Source: DATKDU01 sp035512595 (GTDB lineage: Bacteria; Planctomycetota; Planctomycetia; Pirellulales; Pirellulaceae). Taken from it: 31,454 nucleotides of DNA. This document shows, piece after piece, positions 23,896-30,668 of the stretch. The stretch's first letter is position 1; every line of letters starts with the position of its first letter. The notes under the pieces are model-generated. The model searched no databases. It was not told the DNA's origin and saw nothing but the letters and a program-made list of their open reading frames with translations. The stretch lies in NCBI GenBank assembly GCA_035512595.1, contig DATKDU010000396.1, positions 1-31,454 on the forward strand. The letters are read 5' to 3'. Position numbers and translations under genes: made by a program.

Positions 23896-25372
23896 CAGGC
23901 ACGCTCCGTGTGCCGTCTTCGAAGACGGCACACGGAGTGTGCCTACTACTTATTAGTCGCTCCGCCGCCTGTTCGCCACTCCTGACGCAAAACGGAATGC
24001 CGACGCCGCGGTAGGCGTTGCCAGCCAGCGCAAATCCGGGAATCGCTGCGGCCCGCTCTTCGATCTTCGCCACCAGGTCGAGATGGCCGACGTGATACTG
24101 CGGCATCATTCCCTGCCAGCGGATGACGTCACAATACTCCGGCTCGCTGCGGACACCGAGCAATTCGCCAAGTTCTTCCCGCACGATGCGGCGGATGTCG
24201 TCGTCGGGCAAGTCGGTCAGCTCCGGCTGAAGCGCCCCGCCGACGAAGACCCGCATCAGGATGCGATCCTCCGGCGCGCGGCCGGCAAATTTCTGGCTGG
24301 CAAAACTGCCGGCAATGATCCGGCGATTTTCAACGGTCGGTACGACGAACCCGGAGCCATTACAAGGAAACGCGATCTGATCGCGGCGATAGGCGGTGAC
24401 GGCGACGGAGCAGCCGGCGTAGGGAATCTGAGCGATCAGCGCGGCCAATTCGTAGTGAACGTCCCGCAGCAGTGACGCGGCCAGCGGGGCCGAAACGGCG
24501 AGGACCAGGGCGTCGAACGATTCGGGCGATTGGCTGGCGATCGTGATCCGCCATCGGGCGTCGGCGGCTCGCTTGATTTGCTCGACGCGGCTATTCAATC
24601 GCACGGTTCCTGCCGGCAGTCGTGCGGCCAGTGCGTCGATCAGCGACGACATGCCCCCTTTGGGCGCGACGAACAGGCCGTACCGTGCGCCGCTGGCGTG
24701 GTGATCGGACGGGGCCCCTCGCTGACGCGTCGGGTTACTATTTCGCATTCCGCGGATCAGGCTGCCGAACTTGCGTTCCAGCTCCACGAACTGGGGCAGC
24801 GTTGCGTGCATGGAGAGCTTCGCCGGATCGGCGGTGTAAATGCCACCGATGAGGGGCTGGATGAGGCGATCGAACGCCTCGCGGCCGAAGTGGCGGACGA
24901 CGAACGATCGCAGACTTTCGTCGGCATCCGTCTGACGCGGGCGCGAAAAAACCTCGGCTGCTATCCGCAACTTTCCCAGCGGACTGAAGATGGGTGACTT
25001 GACGATCGGCCAGGCCTTGGCAGGGCTCATCAGGGTGAAACCATCCGGGATTGGCAGCAGCCTGCCGCGGCGGACGACGAACGCCCGCCGGTTTTCCGGC
25101 GTGGTGCCGATGAGCTGGTCCGCAAATCCGATCCGCCGGCACAGATCGAGCGCCCACGGCTCGCGGGTCGTGAACATATCGGCACTGCGCTCAATCAGGT
25201 ACCCTTCCCGCCGGATCGTTCCCAGGACGCCGCCGAGGCGGTCGCTCGCCTCAAACAGAGTCACGCGAACCGACGGATCGAGCTCGATCAGCCGATGGGC
25301 CGCCGCCAGGCCGGAGATGCCGCCGCCGATCACGGCGACGGAATAAGCGGAATCACGGGGCTCGTCTGGCAT
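23888..25372 (-). CDS. hemY: Protoporphyrinogen oxidase, FAD-dependent (HemY/PPOX type)
   Basis: ATG 25372 gives MPDEPRDSAYSVAVIGGGIS; the 69 open codons upstream are repeat family D translated and are left out. The 494-residue protein has the FAD dinucleotide motif AVIGGGISGLAAAHRL, then FEASDRLGGVLGTIRREG, IERSADMFTTREPWALDLC, RLIQPLIGGIYTADPAKLS at about 185 and GYxVGH-like MMPQYHVGHLDLV near 430, closing with FALAGNAYRGVGIPFCVRSG. It oxidises protoporphyrinogen IX to protoporphyrin IX with oxygen in haem synthesis. Two oddities: a family A repeat inserts SNPTRQRGAP near residues 213-222, and the C-terminus after ERLISS (RHTPCAVFEDGTRSVPAT) is read from the palindrome at 23891-23950, replacing the usual short end. 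Both lie at surface or terminal spots and probably leave the enzyme working. Confidence 0.92.
   Translation of the reverse strand: MPDEPRDSAYSVAVIGGGISGLAAAHRLIELDPSVRVTLFEASDRLGGVLGTIRREGYLIERSADMFTTREPWALDLCRRIGFADQLIGTTPENRRAFVVRRGRLLPIPDGFTLMSPAKAWPIVKSPIFSPLGKLRIAAEVFSRPRQTDADESLRSFVVRHFGREAFDRLIQPLIGGIYTADPAKLSMHATLPQFVELERKFGSLIRGMRNSNPTRQRGAPSDHHASGARYGLFVAPKGGMSSLIDALAARLPAGTVRLNSRVEQIKRAADARWRITIASQSPESFDALVLAVSAPLAASLLRDVHYELAALIAQIPYAGCSVAVTAYRRDQIAFPCNGSGFVVPTVENRRIIAGSFASQKFAGRAPEDRILMRVFVGGALQPELTDLPDDDIRRIVREELGELLGVRSEPEYCDVIRWQGMMPQYHVGHLDLVAKIEERAAAIPGFALAGNAYRGVGIPFCVRSGEQAAERLISSRHTPCAVFEDGTRSVPAT
23891..23950. repeat. 60-base palindrome, family E (GTAGGCACACTCCGTGTGCC)
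   Basis: Arms 23891-23920 and 23921-23950 are inverse complements with two mismatches and no loop. It covers the stop codon of the hypothetical gene at 23392 and encodes the last residues of hemY on the other strand. It may end transcription on both sides. Confidence 0.92.
24715..24737. repeat. Single arm of family A inside hemY
   Basis: CCCCTCGCTGACGCGTCGGG followed by TTA corresponds to one arm of the hairpins at 9815 and 23200. In the hemY frame it codes for NPTRQRG. Only one arm is present. Confidence 0.8.
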
Positions 25373-25400
25373 CGAGTTATTGTAGTGTCCAGGGCGCGAA

Positions 25401-25529
25401 TAAGAGACAGGAAAATGAGGGACAGGAAAATGAGGAGACCGGATGAAAAGGGAGTTCCGAAGAAGGTCCCTCCGTACCCAATTTCCTTCATTTTCTTGTC
25501 GGTCATCTTCCTGTCCCCATATTCCTGTC
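25401..25529. repeat. Hairpin repeat, family D copy 1 (GACAGGAAAATGAGG)
   Basis: Left arm about 25401-25435 is a tandem of GACAGGAAAATGAGG; right arm about 25485-25529 carries CATTTTCTTGTC and CATCTTCCTGTC. It lies between hemY and the sigma factor gene. With this element the 298 bases between the two divergent genes hold no other gene. Confidence 0.82.
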
Positions 25530-25670
25530 AGCCCTCCGTTCTTGGACCCTGGAACGCGCAGATCCGGATCGGTTTGCAAATCTTTCCCTGCCGCTGTAAC
25601 ACTGAGCCTGCTTGCCCGTCGTATTTGTGTCGGCCAGAGGGTGCTCCCCCGAAAGGTGCAGGAACTGCTC

Positions 25671-26276
25671 GTGCAACCGGCTCAACGTCATCGCCAGTGG
25701 GTGCTGGCCGCTCTCGAATCGTTCGAGACGCGGCTGCTAGGCTATGCCGCGCGCCTGCTGCACGGGGACGAGGAGGCGGCTCGCGACGTGGTGCAGCACG
25801 CCTTCCTGCGCCTGTGCGACCAGCGGGAGAAAGAGGTCGGGCCCCATTTGGCCCCCTGGCTCTTCACCGTCTGCCGCAACCGGGCGATGGACCTGATCCG
25901 GGAGCGGTGCCGACGGGAAGAGTTGGAGGGGGTTCACAAGGCCAACGGACATGCGGCGGCCAGTGCCGAGCGCGATCCGGCGGCTGCGGCAGAGGATGAC
26001 GATTTACACGCCGCCCTTCGGCTGCTGCTGGTGAAGTTGCCGGCGGCGCAGCAGGAGGCGATCGACCTGTGGGCCCAGGGGCTGGCTTACCGGGAGATTG
26101 CCGAAGTGCTCGGACGCGGCGAAGTAGGAGTGCGGGTGCTGGTACACCGCGGGCTGAAGAACCTGCGGGAGCATCCTCGCGTTCGCAAGTGGCTGGAGGA
26201 AGGCGAACCGCGAGCGGCGGGAGAGAGGACGGGAAAACCAACGACAGGAAGATTGCGGACGGAAAGATGCGGATAG
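25671..26276 (+). CDS. RNA polymerase sigma factor, ECF (sigma-70) family
   Basis: GTG 25671 is preceded by AGGA and gives MQPAQRHRQWVLAALESFET; other GTG starts at 25641 and 25656 are possible, and the longer open frame to 25443 is repeat-derived. The ~201-residue product has region 2 (ETRLLGYAARLLHGDEEAAR, DVVQHAFLRLCDQRE, WLFTVCRNRAMDLIRERCRR) and region 4 (LPAAQQEAIDLWAQGLAYRE followed by IAEVLGRGEVGVRVLVHRGL), with a helix-turn-helix at about 145-170. It directs transcription of a specific gene set. The next gene encodes a membrane protein whose N-terminus looks like an anti-sigma domain, a logical partner. The tail (ERTGKPTTGRLRTERCG) is encoded by a family D repeat and is not part of the sigma fold. 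Confidence 0.88.
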   Translation: MQPAQRHRQWVLAALESFETRLLGYAARLLHGDEEAARDVVQHAFLRLCDQREKEVGPHLAPWLFTVCRNRAMDLIRERCRREELEGVHKANGHAAASAERDPAAAAEDDDLHAALRLLLVKLPAAQQEAIDLWAQGLAYREIAEVLGRGEVGVRVLVHRGLKNLREHPRVRKWLEEGEPRAAGERTGKPTTGRLRTERCG

Positions 26277-26314
26277 CAACTGGTCCTCACCTTCCTGTCG
26301 GTGATCTTCCTGTC
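26228..26314. repeat. Hairpin repeat, family D copy 2
   Basis: Left arm about 26228-26269 (GGGAAAACCAACGACAGGAAG and related) pairs imperfectly with right arm about 26286-26314 (CTTCCTGTCGGTGATCTTCC). It starts within the sigma factor frame and ends 26 bases before the vWA gene, so both sides of the sigma gene carry this family. Confidence 0.8.
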
Positions 26315-26340
26315 ATTACAAACGGCTTTCAGGGTGACTT

Positions 26341-28884
26341 ATGTCGGGCCATGCAAACCACGACTGCGAACCGAACGGCGACGACCTCAACCTGACGGCG
26401 TTTGCGCTGAATCAGCTCGACGAAACCGAGCGAGCCGAGGTCGAGCGGCAGTTGGCCGAGGCGAACGGCGATGCATCAAAAACCGTCGAGCAAACGCGGC
26501 GTCTGGCGGAGAAAGTCCGCGAGGTGCTAGCGGCGGACAATCGGGCTGCCTCGCCATCGCTGCGCGAGACGTTGGATCGCCGAATGAGCAACGCCGACGA
26601 TGCTGACAAGCCGCAGCCTGCCGACAAGCCGCAGTCTTTCTGGCGGCGGCACGTGGTCGAGCTGGCGGTGGCGTCGTTAGTGATGGTCCTGATGGTGTCG
26701 CTGCTGCTTCCGGCGGTGCAATTGTCGCGAGAAGCCGCCTGGCGAATGCAGTCCACCAACAACATGCGTCAGTTGGACGGCCGTTCGACCTGGCACGAAG
26801 AGCAAAACGGAGTCGCTAATGCGGATGGGGATCGTTGGCAGCGCGGCTCCGGCAGTGGGGCGCCCGCGGTCGCCGCAGCAATCGATGATTCGCAGAGTGC
26901 CAATGCGCTGAGAAATGAGGAAGAGGCGAGATCGATGATGAAGGGGTCCATGAAGATGATGGCTGAATCGCCTCGGCATCAGGTCAAAGGTGGGTCGTCG
27001 GCCGCGGAAGGCGATGGCGTCCAGCCCATGGGAACGCAGCCGGGCCCGAATCTTCACGCCGGCGGCGGCACGTCAAATGGCGACCAGAGCGGCGGCGAAA
27101 ACCAGGGGGGGCAATCTGGTTCAGCGTTTGTCCCGCTCACCGGTCGCCCCCAGGGTGGCCAACAGAATTCAACGGACCATTGGGCAATGCTACCTCGGAC
27201 GAAAGCGAACAGCTTTGATGCTTCCGCACCAGCGTCCCACGGCGCGATGGGAATGGATTACGACACCCTTCAGAAATTGATGCAGAACCGCGGCCAGGGA
27301 AATGGGCAAGGGCAAGGCCAAAGGAGCCCGGGAGGCCAGGCGGTCGATCCAGGCAAGTTTGGCGGCGCGACGCGGGGCGACGCACCCATAATGATTGGGG
27401 AGATTCTCCCAGAGATTACCGGAGCAGAGCAATACGCCCCCATCGTCGAAAACGCGTTCATCCCCGTCCAAGGAATCGACGCCCTCTCGACCTTCTCCAT
27501 CGACGTCGATACGGCCTCCTACGCCAACGTCCGCCGGTTTTTGAGCCAGGGACAACTGCCGCCGCCCAATGCCGTGCGGATCGAAGAACTGGTCAACTAT
27601 TTTGGCTACGATTATCCCCAGCCCAAGGCCGGCGAGCCCTTCTCGGCGAACATGGAAGTGGCCGAATGCCCCTGGCAGCAAAAGCACCTGCTGCTCCGCG
27701 TCGGCCTCAAGGGGCGCGAGATCCATCACAAGGAGCGGCCGGTCAGCAACCTGGTCTTCCTGCTCGACGTGTCGGGCTCGATGGCCGACCAGAACAAGCT
27801 GCCGCTCCTCAAGCAGGTGCTGTCGATGATGGTCCGCGAGCTGCGCGAGGATGATCGCGTCTCGATCGTCACCTATGCCGGCGAGGCGGGGATCCGGTTG
27901 CCGCCGACGACGGGCGACCAGCAGGAGCGGATTCTCCAGGCGATCGATTCGCTGCAATCCGGCGGCTCGACCAACGGCAGTGCCGGCATTGATCTGGCCT
28001 ACGAGCAGGCCCAAGCCTATTTCCGCAAGGAAGGGACCAATCGCGTGATCCTGGCGACCGACGGCGACCTGAACGTCGGCATTACCGATGACGAGTCGCT
28101 GGTGCGGATGATCAAAGAGAAGGCGGCCGGCGGCGTGTTCCTTACCGTCCTCGGTTTCGGCGAAGGAAACCTCAAGGACGCCAAAATGGAGCGGCTGGCT
28201 GACAACGGCAACGGCCTGTTCGCCTACATCGACAGCGTCCGCGAAGGCCGGAAGGTCCTCATCGAGCAGATGTCGGGAAGCCTCGTGACGATCGCCAAGG
28301 ACGTGAAGATTCAGATCGAGTTCAATCCGGCGCAGGTGCAGGCGTATCGACTGATCGGGTATGAGAACCGGATGCTGACCGCGCCGGAGTTCAGCGACGA
28401 CCGCCGGGATGCCGGCGAGATCGGTGCGGGGCACACAGTGACGGCACTGTATGAGCTGGCGCCGGCGGGAGCGCAGCCTGCCGGCAGTCAGCCGGAAGAG
28501 GCGACGCTGCGATATCAGGCTGGGGTCAGGGGTCAGGAGTCAGGGGTCAGGAGTCAGGAGTCAAGGCTCACTGACGCAGCCACTAGCGGCGAGATTCTGA
28601 CGCTCAAGCTGCGCTACAAGGAGCCGGAGGGGATGGCCAGCAAGCTGAGCGAGTATCCGTTGAAGAATCGCGGCGGTAAGTTCAACGCGGCATCCAAGGA
28701 TTTTCAATTCGCGGCAGCCGTGGCCTCGTTCGGCATGCAACTTCGCAACTCGCAGTTCCGCGGCGAAGGCAACCTGGCTGCCGTCGCCGAGATTGCCGCC
28801 GCTTCGATCGGCGAGGACAAGGGAGGCTATCGGGCGGAGTTTGTGGATCTGGTGCGGAAGGCGCAGTCGCTGGGAGTGAAATAA
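26341..28884 (+). CDS. von Willebrand factor A membrane protein with anti-sigma-like N-terminus (YfbK-type)
   Basis: ATG 26341 follows AGGGTGA. The 847-residue protein is modular. Residues ~14-65 (LNLTAFALNQLDETERAEVE and a helix) look like the helical N-terminus of zinc-less anti-sigma factors. A membrane segment lies at ~104-126 and runs into LLLPAVQLSREAAWRMQSTN, close to the start of planctomycete pseudopilins. A Gly/Gln/Ser-rich linker (~150-360) follows. FSIDVDTASYANVRRFL at ~384 is the vWF_A N-terminal domain. The vWA domain has its MIDAS motif DVSGS at 476-480, a threonine-bearing VTYAGEAG segment and the acidic TDGD at ~573-576. The C-terminal ~150 residues are DUF3520-like. A repeat-derived insert lies at ~727-749. 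E. coli YfbK is a relative without known function. With the sigma factor upstream, a membrane signalling pair is likely. Confidence 0.88.
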   Translation: MSGHANHDCEPNGDDLNLTAFALNQLDETERAEVERQLAEANGDASKTVEQTRRLAEKVREVLAADNRAASPSLRETLDRRMSNADDADKPQPADKPQSFWRRHVVELAVASLVMVLMVSLLLPAVQLSREAAWRMQSTNNMRQLDGRSTWHEEQNGVANADGDRWQRGSGSGAPAVAAAIDDSQSANALRNEEEARSMMKGSMKMMAESPRHQVKGGSSAAEGDGVQPMGTQPGPNLHAGGGTSNGDQSGGENQGGQSGSAFVPLTGRPQGGQQNSTDHWAMLPRTKANSFDASAPASHGAMGMDYDTLQKLMQNRGQGNGQGQGQRSPGGQAVDPGKFGGATRGDAPIMIGEILPEITGAEQYAPIVENAFIPVQGIDALSTFSIDVDTASYANVRRFLSQGQLPPPNAVRIEELVNYFGYDYPQPKAGEPFSANMEVAECPWQQKHLLLRVGLKGREIHHKERPVSNLVFLLDVSGSMADQNKLPLLKQVLSMMVRELREDDRVSIVTYAGEAGIRLPPTTGDQQERILQAIDSLQSGGSTNGSAGIDLAYEQAQAYFRKEGTNRVILATDGDLNVGITDDESLVRMIKEKAAGGVFLTVLGFGEGNLKDAKMERLADNGNGLFAYIDSVREGRKVLIEQMSGSLVTIAKDVKIQIEFNPAQVQAYRLIGYENRMLTAPEFSDDRRDAGEIGAGHTVTALYELAPAGAQPAGSQPEEATLRYQAGVRGQESGVRSQESRLTDAATSGEILTLKLRYKEPEGMASKLSEYPLKNRGGKFNAASKDFQFAAAVASFGMQLRNSQFRGEGNLAAVAEIAAASIGEDKGGYRAEFVDLVRKAQSLGVK
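28522..28564. repeat. GGGTCAGGAGTCA tandem repeat inside the vWA gene
   Basis: Repeated GGTCAGGAGTCA units fill 28522-28564 and are read in frame as GVRGQESGVRSQESR. They interrupt the C-terminal domain between VTALYELAPAGAQPAG and GEILTLKLRYKEPEG. Confidence 0.85.
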
Positions 28885-28888
28885 TGTA

Positions 28889-28984
28889 GCGCACTCGCTC
28901 CGCGAGTGCGCAAATGGACGCTGCCTAACTGAACGACTCTGCCTGCTGGCCGAGTCGAATTGAGCACTCGCGGAGCGAGTGCTC
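28889..28984. repeat. Paired hairpins, family H (GCACTCGCTCCGCGAGTGC), between convergent genes
   Basis: Two hairpins, 28889-28911 and 28962-28984, each have arms of about nine bases. The 19-base core of the second is the reverse complement of the first, so together they also form one large inverted repeat. They lie between the vWA stop and the methyltransferase stop and are likely a two-way terminator region. Confidence 0.85.
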
Positions 28985-28989
28985 TTCAT

Positions 28990-29520
28990 TTATCCCTCCT
29001 GCCACTGCTTGCAGTACTCGTACAGCGCCATCGCGCAGCTCGTGGCGACGTTATAGGCAAAAGGCAGCCCCCATACCGGTATCTCGACGCACGCATCGAC
29101 GTGCTTCAGCTCTTCTTCCGTCAGGCCGAGCCGCTCATTGCCGAGGACCAGCGCACACTTGCGCGGAAATTGAAACGTGTGCAGGCTGACGGAGTTCGTC
29201 GCCTGCTCCAGGCCGACGAGAAAGTATCCAGCCGCTTTTAGCTCTTTCAGCACCGGCGGCAGCGTGCGATGAACTTCGACCTGGACTTCGTCGGCCCCGT
29301 CGCGGGCGACCGACTTGACGATCTTGGGACTGCCGCAGGCGATCAGCGTGCGAATGCCGCAGCAGCCGGCAGTGCGGAGGATGTTAGAGAGGTTGACGTT
29401 GCTGCGCATGGGGGCGCAGGCGACGATCAGCTCGCGGGGACGAGTTAAAGGTGAGGGTGGCTTGTGGCGCTGGTGAACAAATTGCGGATTGGGGATTGCG
29501 GATTGCGGATTGTCAGACAC
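28990..29520 (-). CDS. TrmH/SpoU-family RNA 2'-O-methyltransferase
   Basis: The start is GTG 29520, which is preceded by GAGGAGGG (29528-29535) with 7 bases spacing. No ATG occurs before the conserved core. The 176-residue product has the SPOUT motifs: SNVNLSNILRTAGCCGIRTL (motif 1, with the catalytic Arg) at about 39-58, ALVLGNERLGL (motif 2) at about 123 and CVEIPVWGLPFAYNVATS with CAMALYEY (motif 3) at the end. It methylates a ribose in tRNA or rRNA using SAM bound in a trefoil knot; the target is unknown. Most of the first 17 residues (VSDNPQSAIPNPQF) are encoded by the left arm of a family C repeat. The family core begins at HKPPSPLTRPRELIVAC. It is convergent with the vWA gene. Confidence 0.87.
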   Translation of the reverse strand: MSDNPQSAIPNPQFVHQRHKPPSPLTRPRELIVACAPMRSNVNLSNILRTAGCCGIRTLIACGSPKIVKSVARDGADEVQVEVHRTLPPVLKELKAAGYFLVGLEQATNSVSLHTFQFPRKCALVLGNERLGLTEEELKHVDACVEIPVWGLPFAYNVATSCAMALYEYCKQWQEG

Positions 29521-29569
29521 GTTCCATCCCTCCTCAATCCGCAATCTGCAATCCACAATCCGCAATCAC
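29479..29569. repeat. Hairpin repeat, family C copy 2
   Basis: Left arm about 29479-29513 and right arm about 29533-29569 consist of ATTGCGG and CCGCAAT units. The element covers the N-terminus and ribosome-binding site of the methyltransferase gene and the last codons of the decarboxylase gene. Confidence 0.88.
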
Positions 29570-30537
29570 ACGAAGTTCGGCGTCGGCGGGCGATAGTTGG
29601 CCATGTCGATCGACTGGAACCAGTCGATGGTCTTCGTCAGTCCCTCACGCAGGGGCACTTTCGGCTCCCATCCGAGGCGTGTCTTGGCCAGCGTGATGTC
29701 GGGGCAGCGGCGGGCCGGATCGTCGGCGGGCAGCGGTTGATGGACGAGCTTCGACTTGGAGCCGGTAATCTCGATTACGAGCTGCGCCAGCTCCTTCATC
29801 GTGAATTCGCCCGGATTGCCCAGATTGCACGGGCCGATGAAATCATCGGGGGCGTTCATCATCCGGACCATCCCCTCGATCAGGTCGTCGCGGTAGCAGA
29901 ACGACCGCGTCTGCTGGCCGTCGCCGAAGAGGGTAATGTCTTCGCCGCGCAGCGCCTGGCGGATGAAGTTCGACACGACGCGGCCGTCGAACGGGTGCAT
30001 TCGCGGGCCGTAGGTGTTGAAGATCCGCACGATGCGGATGTTGACCCGATTGGAGCGGTGGTAGTCCATGAACAGCGTCTCGGCGGCCCGCTTCCCCTCG
30101 TCGTAGCAGGCCCGCGGGCCGAGAGTGTTGACGCTGCCGCGGTAGCTTTCGACTTGCGGATGGACTTCCGGGTCGCCGTAGACCTCGCTCGTGCTGGCTT
30201 GCAGGACTTTGGCCTTGCAGCGCTTGGCCATCCCCAGCACGTTGATCGCCCCCATCACCGATGTCTTCATCGTGTGGATCGGGTTGTACTGGTAATGGCC
30301 CGGAGCGGCAGGGCAGGCCAAATTGTAGATTTCATCGACCTCCAGCAGGATCGGCTGGGTAATATCGTGCCGCACCAGCTCGAAGTTCGGTCTGGCCAGC
30401 AGGTGGACGATATTCGCCTTTTGGCTGGTGAAAAAGTTGTCCACGCAGATGACGTCGTGCCCTTCGGCCACCAGCCGCTCACAGAGATGAGAGCCGAGAA
30501 AGCCGGCGCCGCCGGTGACGAGGATGCGTTTGAGCAT
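29566..30537 (-). CDS. UDP-glucuronate decarboxylase (NAD-dependent epimerase/dehydratase family)
   Basis: ATG 30537 starts MLKRILVTGGAGFLGSHLCE; the further 41 open codons are translated repeat. The 323-residue protein has the extended SDR fold: TGGAGFLGSHL (NAD-binding GxxGxxG), VDNFFTSQKANI, the ACPAAPGHYQYNPIHTMKTS stretch at about 82-101, ASTSEVYGDPEVHPQ, the catalytic YDEGKRAAE at about 144-152 and VRIFNTYGPRMHPFDGRVVS. ACPAAPGHYQ and RMHPFDGRVV are hallmarks of UXS enzymes, which turn UDP-glucuronate into UDP-xylose, a donor for surface glycans. The ending YRPPTPNFV is slightly beyond the usual. It is divergent from the amidohydrolase at 30669, with a family C repeat filling the space. 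Confidence 0.94.
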   Translation of the reverse strand: MLKRILVTGGAGFLGSHLCERLVAEGHDVICVDNFFTSQKANIVHLLARPNFELVRHDITQPILLEVDEIYNLACPAAPGHYQYNPIHTMKTSVMGAINVLGMAKRCKAKVLQASTSEVYGDPEVHPQVESYRGSVNTLGPRACYDEGKRAAETLFMDYHRSNRVNIRIVRIFNTYGPRMHPFDGRVVSNFIRQALRGEDITLFGDGQQTRSFCYRDDLIEGMVRMMNAPDDFIGPCNLGNPGEFTMKELAQLVIEITGSKSKLVHQPLPADDPARRCPDITLAKTRLGWEPKVPLREGLTKTIDWFQSIDMANYRPPTPNFV

Positions 30538-30541
30538 GTTC

Positions 30542-30668
30542 CGATTGCGGATTTCAGATTGCGGATTGCGGATTGCTACCAATCGACGGCAATGGTGATT
30601 GCGTAGGACAATATACGCCATCCGCCAGGGCGGCGCGCGTCCGCAATCCGCAATCCGCAATCCGCAAT
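30542..30668. repeat. Hairpin repeat, family C copy 3, in a divergent promoter region
   Basis: Left arm about 30542-30576 and right arm about 30639-30668 made of GATTGCG/CGCAATC units flank about 60 bases that include CCATCCGCCAGGGCGG. The element starts 5 bases from the decarboxylase ATG and ends at the base before the amidohydrolase ATG, so any promoters for both genes must sit in or inside it. Confidence 0.88.

Noticed and set aside
25373..25579. 69-codon N-terminal extension of hemY
   Set aside because: It is translated family D repeat (HFPVPHFPVS type); the FAD motif follows ATG 25372 at the usual distance.
27190..28434. 414-codon antisense frame over the vWA gene
   Set aside because: The plus frame holds the complete MIDAS motif and domain order; the antisense product has no recognisable feature.
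30538..30660. 41-codon N-terminal extension of the UDP-glucuronate decarboxylase
   Set aside because: It is translated family C repeat, and the NAD-binding motif follows ATG 30537 at the normal distance.
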